From Streptomyces aurantiogriseus (GTDB taxonomy: Bacteria; Actinomycetota; Actinomycetes; Streptomycetales; Streptomycetaceae): DNA of 64,000 nt. A program made the position numbers and the translations under genes. The stretch is from positions 53,179 through 117,178 of the forward strand of contig NZ_BMSX01000029.1 of assembly GCF_014649375.1 (NCBI RefSeq). The letters run 5' to 3'. This document shows positions 1 through 9,020 of the stretch, one piece after another (position 1 is the stretch's first letter; every line of letters starts with the position of its first letter). Below the pieces are notes generated by a model. The model made no database searches. It was not told where the DNA came from and saw only the letters and a program-made list of their open reading frames with translations.

Positions 1-2
1 TC

Positions 3-2657
3 GACTGGACCGGCTCCGCCCCCAGCCGCGGCGACCGCCCGCGCAAGACCGGGGACGTCCCCCTGGTGCCGGGCCAGGGTGGCGCACCCCCCATCGAGCG
101 CCGCACAGACGCACGGCCCCCCGCCGGGGCCGACGGCTCCGGCGACACCCACGCCGGCCGCTCGGGCCTCGGCTCCTTCACGACGGCCCCCGAGGCCCGC
201 GGCCCGCACACCTCCGCGCCCCGCGCCGGATCCCCGGTCCCCACCCCGCCCGGCGACGCCCACGGCTCCCAGGTTTCCCACGCCCCCCACGACTCCCGCG
301 ACGACGCGGGCGGCACCGCCTCCCGCCGCAAGGGCACCCCCCTGCGCGGCACCGACGTACCGCAGGGCCTCCGCAAACGCGGCGGCCTCTCCGCCTGGGC
401 ACGCCGCCTGACCGGCGGACGCGGCGGCGACCAGGAGACGGCCGCACCGGAGCCCTACGGCGAGGAGGCGGCCGACACCACGGTGGTGCCGTCGGCCGGC
501 CCGGCGGCCCCCATACCGGACACCTGGCCGGACCCTGCCGCGCTGCTGCTGACGGCGCTGGGCCCGGGCCCCCGCCTGTGGGAGCGCGGGCCGCGTCACC
601 CGGAGACCCTCGCGGTCCGGCTCGGTACGGCGGACCGGACGGCGCCCGACGGCTCGGGCCTGCTGCCCGCCGTACCGGTGACCGCGGGGCTGCGCGAGGT
701 CGGGGCGCTGGGGCTGGCCGGGCCGCGCCCGCGCCTGGCCGGGCTGGCGCGCGCGGTGCTGGCCCAGCTCGCCGCGCTGCACTCCCCGGACATCCTGGAG
801 ATCGTCCTGATCAGCACCGACCGCGCGCGTTCCGAGGAGGAGCGCACCGCCGAGTGGTCCTGGCTGGGCTGGCTCCCCCATCTGCGCCCCGGGCACGGCC
901 AGGACTGCCGCCTCCTCCTGGCCTACGACCGCGACCAGGCCACGGCCCGCGTGGACGAGCTGCTGCGCCGGCTGGAGGACCTCGCAGACGCCGGCACCGC
1001 GGCCCCCGCGCCCGTTCCTCCACCCCGGGGCACCGCCCGCCGCCCCTCCTGGGCGCTGGCGGACGACACCGCCGACGGCTTCCCGGGCCCGTACACGGTC
1101 GTAGTCGTGGACGGCGACCCCGGCGGCGCCGACCTTCGCGAGGCGACGGCCCGGCTGGCGACGGCGGGCCCCCGGGCCGGCATACACGTCGTGTGCCTCG
1201 CCGAGACGGCCGCCGCCTCCCCCGCGTCGCCGGTGACGGAGACGTACGAGGCGGCCTGTGCGGCGGCGCCGACGTTCCGCGCGTGCGGGGCGGTCGCGCT
1301 GCTCAGCGGGGACGTGGCGACCGCGCTGCGGCTGCTGCGGGTCGCACCGGCCGGCTCGGACTCGGAGCGGCCCGGCCCGGTGGGCCACGGCACGGTCGGT
1401 GCGGTGGACGCGGTCTCCCCGGCCTGGGCGGAGCGCTTCGCGCGGGCCCTCGCACCCCTGCGCCCGGACGGCACGGCCGGCGGCGAGCGCCCCACGCGCG
1501 TGTCGGCACCGCTCCCCGCGTCGGCGCGCCTCCTCGACGAACTGGGCCTCGCCCGGGCGACCCCAGCCTCCCTGATGGCCCGCTGGGCGGACGCGGCCGA
1601 CGACGCCGAAGCACTCGGCGGCCGCGCCTGGGCCGTCCTCGGCGCCGGACCACGCGGCCCGGTCTCCGTGGACCTGGCCGCCGAGGGCCCCCACCTGCTG
1701 ATCGATGGGCCGCCCGGCAGCGGGCGGACGGAGCTGCTGCGGGCGGTCGTCGCCTCGCTGGCCGCCGCCGAGCGCCCCGACCGGCTGGGCATCGTGCTGG
1801 TGGACGGCCGGGACACCGTCGGCAAGGGCGGCGGCGGCCACGGCGACGGCCTGCGCGTCTGTACGGACGTACCGCACGTCACCACACATCTCACCACCAA
1901 CGACCCGGTCCGGATGCGGGAGTTCGCGCAGTCGCTGAGCGCCGAGCTGAAGCGGCGGGCCGAGCTGCTCGGGCGGTCCGACTTCGCCGAGTGGCACACG
2001 CACCGCGCGGTCTCCGGCCGCATCGTCCCGCAGCGCCAGCCGAGCGGTCCAGGCGCCGGCGCCGCCGACCTCGACACCCCGCCCAGCTCGACCCTGCGCC
2101 TGCGCCCCGGCGCGGCGGCCCGGCAGCGGACGGAGGCGGCACCGCCGCTGCCTCGCCTCGTGGTTGTCGTCGACGACCTTGACGCCCTGGTCTCCCCCGC
2201 CCTCGGCTCCCCCGGCCGCCCCGCCGCGGGCTCCGTCATGCGTGCGCTGGAGGCGGTCGCCCGCGACGGCGAGCGGCTCGGCGTGCACCTGGTGGCGGCG
2301 GCCGGACCGGGAGGCCGTACGGCCGAGTCGGAGCCCGCCCGCCGGGCCACCCTGCGGATCGCCCTCGAAGCCCCCGGCTCGGGCGCGGACGAACCCGCCC
2401 CCGGCCGAGGCCGTCTGAAGGGCGCGGACGGCCGCCTCACCCCCTTCCAGGGCGGCCGTGTCACCGGCCGCATCCCCCGCACGGCGACCCTGCGCCCCAC
2501 GGTGGTCCCCCTGGAGTGGCACCGCATGGGCGACCCCCCGACCCGCCGCCCCGTCCGCGAACTGGGCAACGGCCCGACCGACCTCGCATTGTTGGCGAGC
2601 GCGGTGGAGCGGGCGGCTCGCGAGGTGTCGGCGGCGGAGGTGCCGTCGCTGTTGTAG
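3..2657 (+). CDS. FtsK/SpoIIIE-family ATPase, 5' end outside window
   Basis: The reading frame is open from the first bases of the window and reads as coding, so the gene starts upstream and only its C-terminal part (about 885 codons) is seen. It has a proline-rich linker (to about 1.5 kb in-window position 500), then a degenerate P-loop-like domain (roughly 590-1300), then a full FtsK/SpoIIIE ATPase domain with Walker A GPPGSGRT (near 1707-1730) and a Walker B-like stretch ending VVVVDDLDAL (near 2155-2185). The tandem ATPase layout with one degenerate copy resembles the EccC/FHA-FtsK proteins of actinobacteria. The role is probably as a motor in protein or DNA translocation at the membrane. 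The substrate cannot be told from this fragment, and no type VII secretion genes are visible next to it. Confidence 0.8.
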   Translation, partial: DWTGSAPSRGDRPRKTGDVPLVPGQGGAPPIERRTDARPPAGADGSGDTHAGRSGLGSFTTAPEARGPHTSAPRAGSPVPTPPGDAHGSQVSHAPHDSRDDAGGTASRRKGTPLRGTDVPQGLRKRGGLSAWARRLTGGRGGDQETAAPEPYGEEAADTTVVPSAGPAAPIPDTWPDPAALLLTALGPGPRLWERGPRHPETLAVRLGTADRTAPDGSGLLPAVPVTAGLREVGALGLAGPRPRLAGLARAVLAQLAALHSPDILEIVLISTDRARSEEERTAEWSWLGWLPHLRPGHGQDCRLLLAYDRDQATARVDELLRRLEDLADAGTAAPAPVPPPRGTARRPSWALADDTADGFPGPYTVVVVDGDPGGADLREATARLATAGPRAGIHVVCLAETAAASPASPVTETYEAACAAAPTFRACGAVALLSGDVATALRLLRVAPAGSDSERPGPVGHGTVGAVDAVSPAWAERFARALAPLRPDGTAGGERPTRVSAPLPASARLLDELGLARATPASLMARWADAADDAEALGGRAWAVLGAGPRGPVSVDLAAEGPHLLIDGPPGSGRTELLRAVVASLAAAERPDRLGIVLVDGRDTVGKGGGGHGDGLRVCTDVPHVTTHLTTNDPVRMREFAQSLSAELKRRAELLGRSDFAEWHTHRAVSGRIVPQRQPSGPGAGAADLDTPPSSTLRLRPGAAARQRTEAAPPLPRLVVVVDDLDALVSPALGSPGRPAAGSVMRALEAVARDGERLGVHLVAAAGPGGRTAESEPARRATLRIALEAPGSGADEPAPGRGRLKGADGRLTPFQGGRVTGRIPRTATLRPTVVPLEWHRMGDPPTRRPVRELGNGPTDLALLASAVERAAREVSAAEVPSLL

Positions 2658-2662
2658 TGGTG

Positions 2663-2713
2663 TCCACCGTGTCGTAGGGGGTCTCCACCGTGTCGTAGGG
2701 GGGTGTCCACCGT
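2663..2713. repeat. short tandem repeat behind the FtsK-like gene
   Basis: Two perfect 18-nt copies beginning TCCACCGTGTCG (2663-2680 and 2684-2701) and a third partial copy (2706-2713), period 21-22 bp, start six bases after the stop codon. Each copy contains a TAG. No stem-loop is evident, so this does not look like a normal terminator. Confidence 0.7.
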
Positions 2714-2858
2714 TCGGCCCTGGATGCGGCGCGCGCAACGTCCGGGCAAAGACACATGCACCCCGCAGTCACGACGCGGTCACGATCCCCTTGTTGACAG
2801 TACCGGCGCTCTTGCCGACCCCTGGCACCCGGCGTAGACCAGTGCCACGGGACAGCGC

Positions 2859-2870
2859 TCGAACGTTCGA
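2859..2870. promoter_or_regulatory. candidate LacI-type operator upstream of sugar ABC operon
   Basis: A perfect 12-bp palindrome TCGAACGTTCGA with a central CG lies 24 bp before the start of the sugar-binding lipoprotein gene. LacI/GalR operators in Streptomyces sugar operons have this kind of CG-centred symmetry. A TTGACA hexamer is found further upstream (2794-2799), but no convincing -10 follows it. No LacI gene is in the window. Confidence 0.4.
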
Positions 2871-2894
2871 CGAGGAACGAAGAACGGGGAAGTG

Positions 2895-4277
2895 ATGCGC
2901 AGCACGAGCCACACCATCCGGACACGCAGGACCGTGAAGGCAGCCGCCACGCTCCTCGCGGGAGCGCTCGCGCTCTCGCTCACCGCGTGCGGCGGCGACG
3001 ACGACAAGAGCAGCGGAACCGACGGCAGCCCGACGGCCAAGGAGTCGGGCAGCACCCTCACCCTCCCCAAGCTGAACGGCACGACGCTCGAGGTCGCCGC
3101 CGTGTGGACCGGCGCCGAGCAGGCCAACTTCAAGAAGGTTCTCGCGGAGTTCGAGAAGCGGACGGGCGCCAAGGTGACGTTCGTGCCCGCGCAGGACCCG
3201 ATCATCAACTTCCTGGGCTCGAAGGTCGCGGGCGGCCAGCCGCCGGACGTCGCGATGCTCCCGCAGCCGGGCGCGATCAAGCAGGCCGTGGACAAGAAGT
3301 GGGCCAAGCCCCTCGGCGCCGAAGCCCTGAAGGAGGTCCAGAAGAACTACTCCCAGGGCTGGCAGGACATCGGCAAGATCGACGGCAAGCAGTACGGCGT
3401 CTACTACAAGGCCGCCAACAAGTCGCTGGTCTGGTACAACGCCAAGGTCTTCGAGAACGCGGGGGCCACCGAACCCAAGACCTGGGACGAACTGCTCAGC
3501 ACCGCGCAGACGGTCTACGACTCCGGTGTCACCCCGTTCTCCGTGGGCGGCGCCGAGGGCTGGACCCTGACCGACTGGTTCGAGAACGTCTATCTCTCCC
3601 AGGCGGGCCCGGAGAGGTACGACCAGCTCGCCCAGCACGAGATCAAGTGGACGGACCCGTCCGTGAAGGACGCGCTGACCACGCTCGCGCAGGTCTGGGG
3701 CAAGAAGGACTACGTCGCGGGCGGCGCGACCGGCGCGCTGCAGACGGACTTCCCGGCCTCGGTGACGCAGACCTTCACCGGTGGCGACCAGCCGAAGGCG
3801 GCGATGGTCTACGAGGGCGACTTCGCGCAGGTCAACATCGGCCAGGCGGGGGCGAAGGTCGGCACGGACGCGAAGGCGTTCCCGTTCCCGGCCGTGGGCG
3901 ACACCGCGCCCGTGGTCTCCGGCGGCGACGCGGCTGTGATCCTGAAGGACTCGAAGGGCGCGCAGGCCCTGGCGACCTTCCTGGCCTCGCCGGACGCGGC
4001 GGAGATCCAGGCGAAGCTGGGCGGCTACCTCTCGCCGAACAAGAACGTCGACTTCTCCGTCTACCCCAACGATGTGCAGCGGAAGATCGCCCAGTCGCTG
4101 ATCGAGGCGGGCGACGACTTCCGCTTCGACATGTCCGACCAGGCCCCGCAGGCCTTCGGCGGCACGCCCGGCAAGGGCGAGTGGAAGGACCTGCAGGACT
4201 TCCTGAAGAACCCGACGGACGTGGCCGGCACGCAGGCGAAGCTGGAATCGGCCGCGGCGGCGGCGTACGGGAACTGA
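2895..4277 (+). CDS. ABC transporter sugar-binding lipoprotein
   Basis: 460 aa extracytoplasmic solute-binding protein of family 1, the carbohydrate class. An N-terminal signal of basic residues and a hydrophobic stretch is followed by lipobox LSLTAC with the lipidated Cys at residue 32, then a Gly/Asp-rich linker. The mature part has the usual class features (ExTGxxV-like region, then the PPDVAM hinge segment). The start is taken at ATG 2895, and a GTG three bases upstream is an alternative. It is the first gene of an importer operon with two permeases directly downstream. No ATPase gene is present; such Streptomyces importers usually share the MsiK ATPase. The layout is like AglEFG (alpha-glucoside), but the substrate is not established by sequence. 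Confidence 0.9.
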   Translation: MRSTSHTIRTRRTVKAAATLLAGALALSLTACGGDDDKSSGTDGSPTAKESGSTLTLPKLNGTTLEVAAVWTGAEQANFKKVLAEFEKRTGAKVTFVPAQDPIINFLGSKVAGGQPPDVAMLPQPGAIKQAVDKKWAKPLGAEALKEVQKNYSQGWQDIGKIDGKQYGVYYKAANKSLVWYNAKVFENAGATEPKTWDELLSTAQTVYDSGVTPFSVGGAEGWTLTDWFENVYLSQAGPERYDQLAQHEIKWTDPSVKDALTTLAQVWGKKDYVAGGATGALQTDFPASVTQTFTGGDQPKAAMVYEGDFAQVNIGQAGAKVGTDAKAFPFPAVGDTAPVVSGGDAAVILKDSKGAQALATFLASPDAAEIQAKLGGYLSPNKNVDFSVYPNDVQRKIAQSLIEAGDDFRFDMSDQAPQAFGGTPGKGEWKDLQDFLKNPTDVAGTQAKLESAAAAAYGN

Positions 4278-4284
4278 GCCGGGG

Positions 4285-5628
4285 ATGAAATCGGCTGCGG
4301 TGGCGGGGGCTCCGGGAGCCCCCGCCCCTCCTCGCTCGCGCAAGAGCGTGACCGGCACCCGGAAAACGGTGGCAGCGCTGTTCCTGCTGCCCGCCCTGGT
4401 GCTGCTGGGCGCGCTCGTGGTCTACCCGATCGGGTACTCGGTCGTCCGCAGTTTCTACGACCAGTCCGGCGACGGCTTCGCCGGCGTCGACAACTACAAG
4501 GCCCTGTTCACGGACGACGGCATCCGCACGGCTCTGAAGAACAACGTGATCTGGGTGGTGTTCGCGCCGACGGTCGCGACCGCGCTCGGTCTGATCTTCG
4601 CGGTGCTGACCGAACGGATCCGCTGGGGCACGGCGTTCAAGCTGGTCGTCTTCATGCCGATGGCGATCTCGATGCTCGCGGCCGGCATCATCTTCCGGCT
4701 GGTCTACGACCAGGATCCGGACAAGGGTGTCGCGAACGCGGTGTGGGTCGGAGTGCACGACACGTTCGCGCAGTCCTCGGCGTTCCCGAAGGCCCACCCG
4801 GGCCGGGAGTCGCCGCTGAAGCCGGACCGGGGCGGTTTCATCACGAAGGCGACCGTCTCCATGGGCGACTCGATCGCCCTGCCCCTGGTCGGTGTCGCCC
4901 CCGACCGGATGCCCGACGACGCCGAGCGGGCCGTCCAGGCGCGGCCCGAGCTCGGCAAGGTCACGGGCACGACCTGGCAGGACTTCACCCGCGGCAAGGG
5001 CGTCGGCCGGCTGGGCCAGGTCGACCCGTCCGAGCTGGGCTACGCGGGGATGCGGATCGAGGCGGTCAAGGACGGCAAGGTCGTCGCGTCCACGAAGGCC
5101 GCCGACGACGGCACGTTCACGCTCCCCGAGGCGGCCGACGGGGCTCAACTCCGGCTCCCCGCGAGCAACTTCAAGGAGCCGTACAACGGCCTGGACTGGC
5201 TCGGCCCGTCGCTGGTCACCCCGGCGATCATCGGGTCGTACATCTGGATGTGGGCGGGCTTCGCGATGGTGCTGATCGCGGCCGGTCTGGCGAGTGTCCC
5301 GCGTGAGCTCATGGAGGCGGCGCGGGTCGACGGGGCGAACGAGTGGCAGGTGTTCCGCAGGGTCACGGTGCCGCTGCTCGCACCGGTCCTCGCGGTCGTC
5401 GTCGTCACTCTGATGATCAACGTCCTGAAGGTCTTCGACCTGGTGTTCATCATCGCCCCGGGCTCCTCCCAGGACGACGCGAACGTGCTGGCGCTGGAGC
5501 TGTACCGCAAGGGCTTCTCCGAGGACCAGCCCGGCATCGCCAGCGCGATCGCGGTGTTCCTGCTGCTGCTGGTGATCCCGGTGATGTGGTTCAACGTCCG
5601 TAGGCTGAGGCGGGAGGTGCGGCGATGA
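4285..5628 (+). CDS. sugar ABC permease with large extracytoplasmic insertion
   Basis: 447 aa MalF-type inner-membrane permease, seven bases after the binding protein gene. Hydrophobic segments lie near residues 30-52, 90-112, 125-148, 315-340, 370-395 and 420-440. The EAA loop is EAARVDGANEWQVFRRV at about 345-361, which docks on the ATPase. Unusual: roughly residues 150-305 form a hydrophilic insertion between two membrane segments. Its second half has the alternating beta pattern with DGTFTLP typical of carboxypeptidase-regulatory-like (Ig-like) domains. MalF of enterobacteria also has a periplasmic P2 domain that contacts the binding protein, so a docking role is plausible, but this domain looks unrelated. 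Confidence 0.88.
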   Translation: MKSAAVAGAPGAPAPPRSRKSVTGTRKTVAALFLLPALVLLGALVVYPIGYSVVRSFYDQSGDGFAGVDNYKALFTDDGIRTALKNNVIWVVFAPTVATALGLIFAVLTERIRWGTAFKLVVFMPMAISMLAAGIIFRLVYDQDPDKGVANAVWVGVHDTFAQSSAFPKAHPGRESPLKPDRGGFITKATVSMGDSIALPLVGVAPDRMPDDAERAVQARPELGKVTGTTWQDFTRGKGVGRLGQVDPSELGYAGMRIEAVKDGKVVASTKAADDGTFTLPEAADGAQLRLPASNFKEPYNGLDWLGPSLVTPAIIGSYIWMWAGFAMVLIAAGLASVPRELMEAARVDGANEWQVFRRVTVPLLAPVLAVVVVTLMINVLKVFDLVFIIAPGSSQDDANVLALELYRKGFSEDQPGIASAIAVFLLLLVIPVMWFNVRRLRREVRR

Positions 5629-6506
5629 CGGCTCCCGTCGAGACCGTGCGGGCGAAGCAGTCGCTCGGCGCGAGGATCGTCGAGAAGCTCGGCGGCGGCC
5701 TGGTCCGCGTCTTCCTGATCGTCGTCGGCCTGTTCTGGCTGGTGCCGACCATCGGTCTGCTGATCTCCTCGCTGCGCTCGCCGGAGGACATGAGCGCGAG
5801 CGGCTGGTGGAAGGTGTTCTCGCAGCCGTCCCAACTCACCGTCGACAGTTACGAGAAGCTGCTGGAGAACAGCGACATCACCAACTCGATCGTCAACACG
5901 GTGCTGATCACGGTGCCGGCGACGGTCCTGGTCGTCGTCATCGGCTCGCTCGCGGGATACGCGTTCGCGTGGATGGAGTTCCCGGGCCGGGACTGGTGGT
6001 TCCTGGGCGTGGTCGGCCTGTTGGTGGTGCCGGTGCAGGTGGCGCTGATCCCGATCGCCGAACTCTTCGGCAAGATCGGCCTGTTCGGCTCCGTGCTCGG
6101 CGTGATCCTCTTCCACGTGGGCTTCGGTCTGCCGTTCGCGGTGTTCCTGCTGCGGAACTTCTTCGCGGAGATCCCCCGCGAGTTGCTGGAGGCGGCCCGT
6201 CTCGACGGCGCCGGTGAGCTGCGGCTGTTCGCGCGGGTCGTGATGCCGCTGGGCGGGCCGGCGATCGCCAGCCTGGGCATCTTCCAGTTCCTGTGGGTGT
6301 GGAACGACATGCTGGTCGCGCTGGTGTTCACCGACGCCGACAGCCAGCCGATCACGGTCGCCCTGCAGACGCAGGTACGTCAGTTCGGCAACAACATCGA
6401 CGTGCTCGCGCCCGGCGCGTTCATCTCGATGGTGATCCCGCTGGCGGTGTTCTTCGCCTTCCAGCGGCAGTTCGTGTCCGGCGTGATGGCCGGCGCGGTC
6501 AAGTAG
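5625..6506 (+). CDS. sugar ABC permease (MalG type)
   Basis: 293 aa second permease subunit. It overlaps the preceding gene by four bases (ATGA), so translation is probably coupled. About six membrane segments are visible, and the EAA loop is at EAARLDGAGELRLFARV (about residues 188-204). The final hydrophobic segment is followed by a short tail ending in GAVK. It forms the heterodimeric channel with the upstream permease. A stem-loop terminator follows. Confidence 0.9.
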   Translation: MTAPVETVRAKQSLGARIVEKLGGGLVRVFLIVVGLFWLVPTIGLLISSLRSPEDMSASGWWKVFSQPSQLTVDSYEKLLENSDITNSIVNTVLITVPATVLVVVIGSLAGYAFAWMEFPGRDWWFLGVVGLLVVPVQVALIPIAELFGKIGLFGSVLGVILFHVGFGLPFAVFLLRNFFAEIPRELLEAARLDGAGELRLFARVVMPLGGPAIASLGIFQFLWVWNDMLVALVFTDADSQPITVALQTQVRQFGNNIDVLAPGAFISMVIPLAVFFAFQRQFVSGVMAGAVK

Positions 6507-6545
6507 GCGACTCCGTACGGGGGTGGACCGAAAGGGTGGTCAAGG

Positions 6546-6571
6546 GGGGTGGGCCGTCACCGGCCCACCCC
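6546..6571 (+). terminator. stem-loop after sugar ABC operon
   Basis: Perfect 10-bp GC-rich stem (6546-6555 with 6562-6571) and a six-base loop, 40 bases after the last permease stop. There is no T-run, as is usual in Streptomyces. Confidence 0.65.
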
Positions 6572-6678
6572 TCGCCGTTCACCCGGTGTCCCCCGAATGA
6601 CGTAGGCAAACGTAACCAAGTCACTCCATCGGCCGTTGCCGGGCCAGGCCCGAAAGTGCCTGCTGCCCGCGCCGACCC

Positions 6679-8940
6679 ATGGATGTCACCTTGCCCAGGT
6701 TCAGTGTCATCGTCCCCGCGTACAAGGTTCAGGCGTACCTGCACGAGTGCCTCGAGTCCGTGCTGTGCCAGTCGTACCCGGATCTCGAACTGATCGCCGT
6801 CGACGACCGTTCGCCGGACGCCTGCGGCGAGATCATCGACGAGTTCGCGGCCCGTGACCCGCGGGTCCGTCCCGTGCATCTGCCGGAGAACGTCGGTCTG
6901 GGCCGGGCGCGCAACGCGGGTCTCGCGGAGGCGACCGGCGACTATCTGCTGTTCCTGGACTCCGACGACACGCTCACCCCGGACGCGCTGCACGCGATCG
7001 CCGACCGGCTGAAGGAGACCGACGAGCCGGACGTCCTGGTCTACGACTACGCGCACACATACTGGACGGGCGAGGCGGAGCGCAACAAGTTCGCCGCCCA
7101 TCTCACCGAGCAGGGCCCGGCGCCCTTCCGGCTGGAGGACCGGCCGGGCCTGCTCAGAGTGCTGATGGTGGCCTGGAACAAGGCCTACCGGCGGGAGTTC
7201 GTCGAGCGTGTCGGCCTGACCTTCCCGTCCGGCTACTACGAGGACACCCCGTGGACGTACCCGGCGCTGATGGCCGCCGAGTCGATCGCGACCCTCGACC
7301 GGGTCTGCGTGCACTACCGCCAGCGCCGCCGGGGCAACATCCTCTCCACCACCAGCCGCCGGCACTTCGACGTCTTCGACCAGTACGACCGGGTCTTCGC
7401 GTTCATCGAGGAGCGGCCCGAGCTCGCGCGATGGCGGCCGGTGCTGTTCCGCCGCATGGTCGACCACTTCACGACGGTCTTCACCAAGCAGGGCCGCCTT
7501 CCGCGGGGCGCGCGCGCCGAGTTCCTGCGCCGGGCGCGCGCCCACTACCGCCGCTACCGCACGCCCGGCGCGCCCGTCCCGCTGCGCTCCCGGCTCCGCC
7601 ACACCCTCGTCCACCTGGGCCTGCACCGCACCTACCGGGCCATCCAGGTGGCCGCGACCGTGCGGCGCCGTACGCACAAGCTCGCCACGAAGCTCGTCCG
7701 CGCCCTGCGGGCAGGCCTCCTCCAGGCGCACTACCGGATCCAGCTGCGCCTGCCGCTGCGCGCCGACCGTGCCGTCTTCGCCGCCTACTGGGGCCGCGGC
7801 CACGGCTGCAACCCGGGCGCGCTGGAGACCGCGTTCCGTACGTTCGCGCCCCAGGTGCGCACGGCGTGGATCGCGCGCCCCGAGCACGAGAACACGGTCC
7901 CGCCGGGCCCGCGCCGCGTGCGCCCCGGCACGGCCGCCTACTGGACGGCGCTGGCCCGCTCCAAGTACCTCGTGAACAACGTCAACTTCGACCGCCGTCT
8001 GGTCAAGCGCCCCGGCCAGGTGTTCGTCCAGACCCAGCACGGCACCCCCCTGAAGCACATGGGCCTCGACCTGCAGGAACACCCGGCCGCGGCACGCGAC
8101 ATGGACTTCGAGGAACTCCTCCGGGGCGTCGACAAATGGGACTACGTCCTGTCCGCCAACCGCCACACCACCCTGACCTGGGAGCGCGTGTACCCCGGCA
8201 CCTACACGACCCTGGAGTACGGCTACCCCCGCAACGACGTCTTCCAGCAGGCGACGGCCGCGGACGTCGCCCGGCTGCGCGAGGCGCTCGGCATCCCCTA
8301 CGACTCGGTCGCCATCCTGTACGCGCCCACCCACCGCGACCACCGCCGCACCCAGCGCACCACCCTCGACCTGGAGCGGATCCTGCGCCGGCTGGGCCCG
8401 CGCTTCGTGATCCTCGCCCGCGCCCACTACTGGCAGCCCGGCGCCCTCTCCCGCGGCGGCCGCGTCCTCGACGTCTCCGACCACCCGAGCGTGGAGTCCC
8501 TCTGCCTGGCCGCGGACGCCCTGATCACCGACTACTCGTCGCTCATGTTCGACTACGCCAACCTGGACCGCCCGATCGTCATCCACGCCGACGACTGGGA
8601 GGCCTACGAGGCGGTCCGCGGCACCTACTTCGACCTGCGGGCCTTCCCGCCGGGCCCGGTCGCCCGCAGCGAGGACGAGCTGATCGACATCTTCACCACC
8701 GGCCACTGGCGCGGCTCCCGCTCCGCCCGGCTGCGCGCCGCGTTCCGCGAGCGGTTCTGCCCCTACGACGACGGACGCGCCGCCGAGCGCGTCGTACGGC
8801 ATGTGGTGCTGGGCGAGACGGAGCAGCCGCCGATCGTGCCGCTCGGTGAGCGCCGGCCCGTGCCGTCGGCGCTCACGCGCTCCCCGCTCGCCACCGTGCC
8901 GCAACCTTCCGGTCCTCGCACCGTCACCGATCCCCTCTGA
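6679..8940 (+). CDS. GT2 glycosyltransferase / CDP-glycerol glycerophosphotransferase fusion (paralogue 1)
   Basis: 753 aa two-domain enzyme for teichoic-acid-like wall polymers. Residues 6 to about 230 form a GT2 fold (RFSVIVPAYKVQ at the start; metal motif DSDD). A basic helical linker (about 260-350) follows. From about 365 to 715 comes a TagF-like CDP-glycerol:glycerophosphotransferase domain. The two histidines known to be important in TagF are present: QHGTPLK with H454, and RAHY with H583. The ITDYSSLMFDY and LDRPIVIH motifs of nucleotide binding are also present. It is first of three tandem paralogues, separated from the next by 80 bases. The linker could bind the membrane peripherally. 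Confidence 0.88.
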   Translation: MDVTLPRFSVIVPAYKVQAYLHECLESVLCQSYPDLELIAVDDRSPDACGEIIDEFAARDPRVRPVHLPENVGLGRARNAGLAEATGDYLLFLDSDDTLTPDALHAIADRLKETDEPDVLVYDYAHTYWTGEAERNKFAAHLTEQGPAPFRLEDRPGLLRVLMVAWNKAYRREFVERVGLTFPSGYYEDTPWTYPALMAAESIATLDRVCVHYRQRRRGNILSTTSRRHFDVFDQYDRVFAFIEERPELARWRPVLFRRMVDHFTTVFTKQGRLPRGARAEFLRRARAHYRRYRTPGAPVPLRSRLRHTLVHLGLHRTYRAIQVAATVRRRTHKLATKLVRALRAGLLQAHYRIQLRLPLRADRAVFAAYWGRGHGCNPGALETAFRTFAPQVRTAWIARPEHENTVPPGPRRVRPGTAAYWTALARSKYLVNNVNFDRRLVKRPGQVFVQTQHGTPLKHMGLDLQEHPAAARDMDFEELLRGVDKWDYVLSANRHTTLTWERVYPGTYTTLEYGYPRNDVFQQATAADVARLREALGIPYDSVAILYAPTHRDHRRTQRTTLDLERILRRLGPRFVILARAHYWQPGALSRGGRVLDVSDHPSVESLCLAADALITDYSSLMFDYANLDRPIVIHADDWEAYEAVRGTYFDLRAFPPGPVARSEDELIDIFTTGHWRGSRSARLRAAFRERFCPYDDGRAAERVVRHVVLGETEQPPIVPLGERRPVPSALTRSPLATVPQPSGPRTVTDPL

Positions 8941-9020
8941 GGGCCGTTGGCCCGTACGGCTGCCTGAGCAGACCCTCAGGACCCTCGACAGCTCAGGACC
9001 CTCGACAGAGAAAGAGCAGA

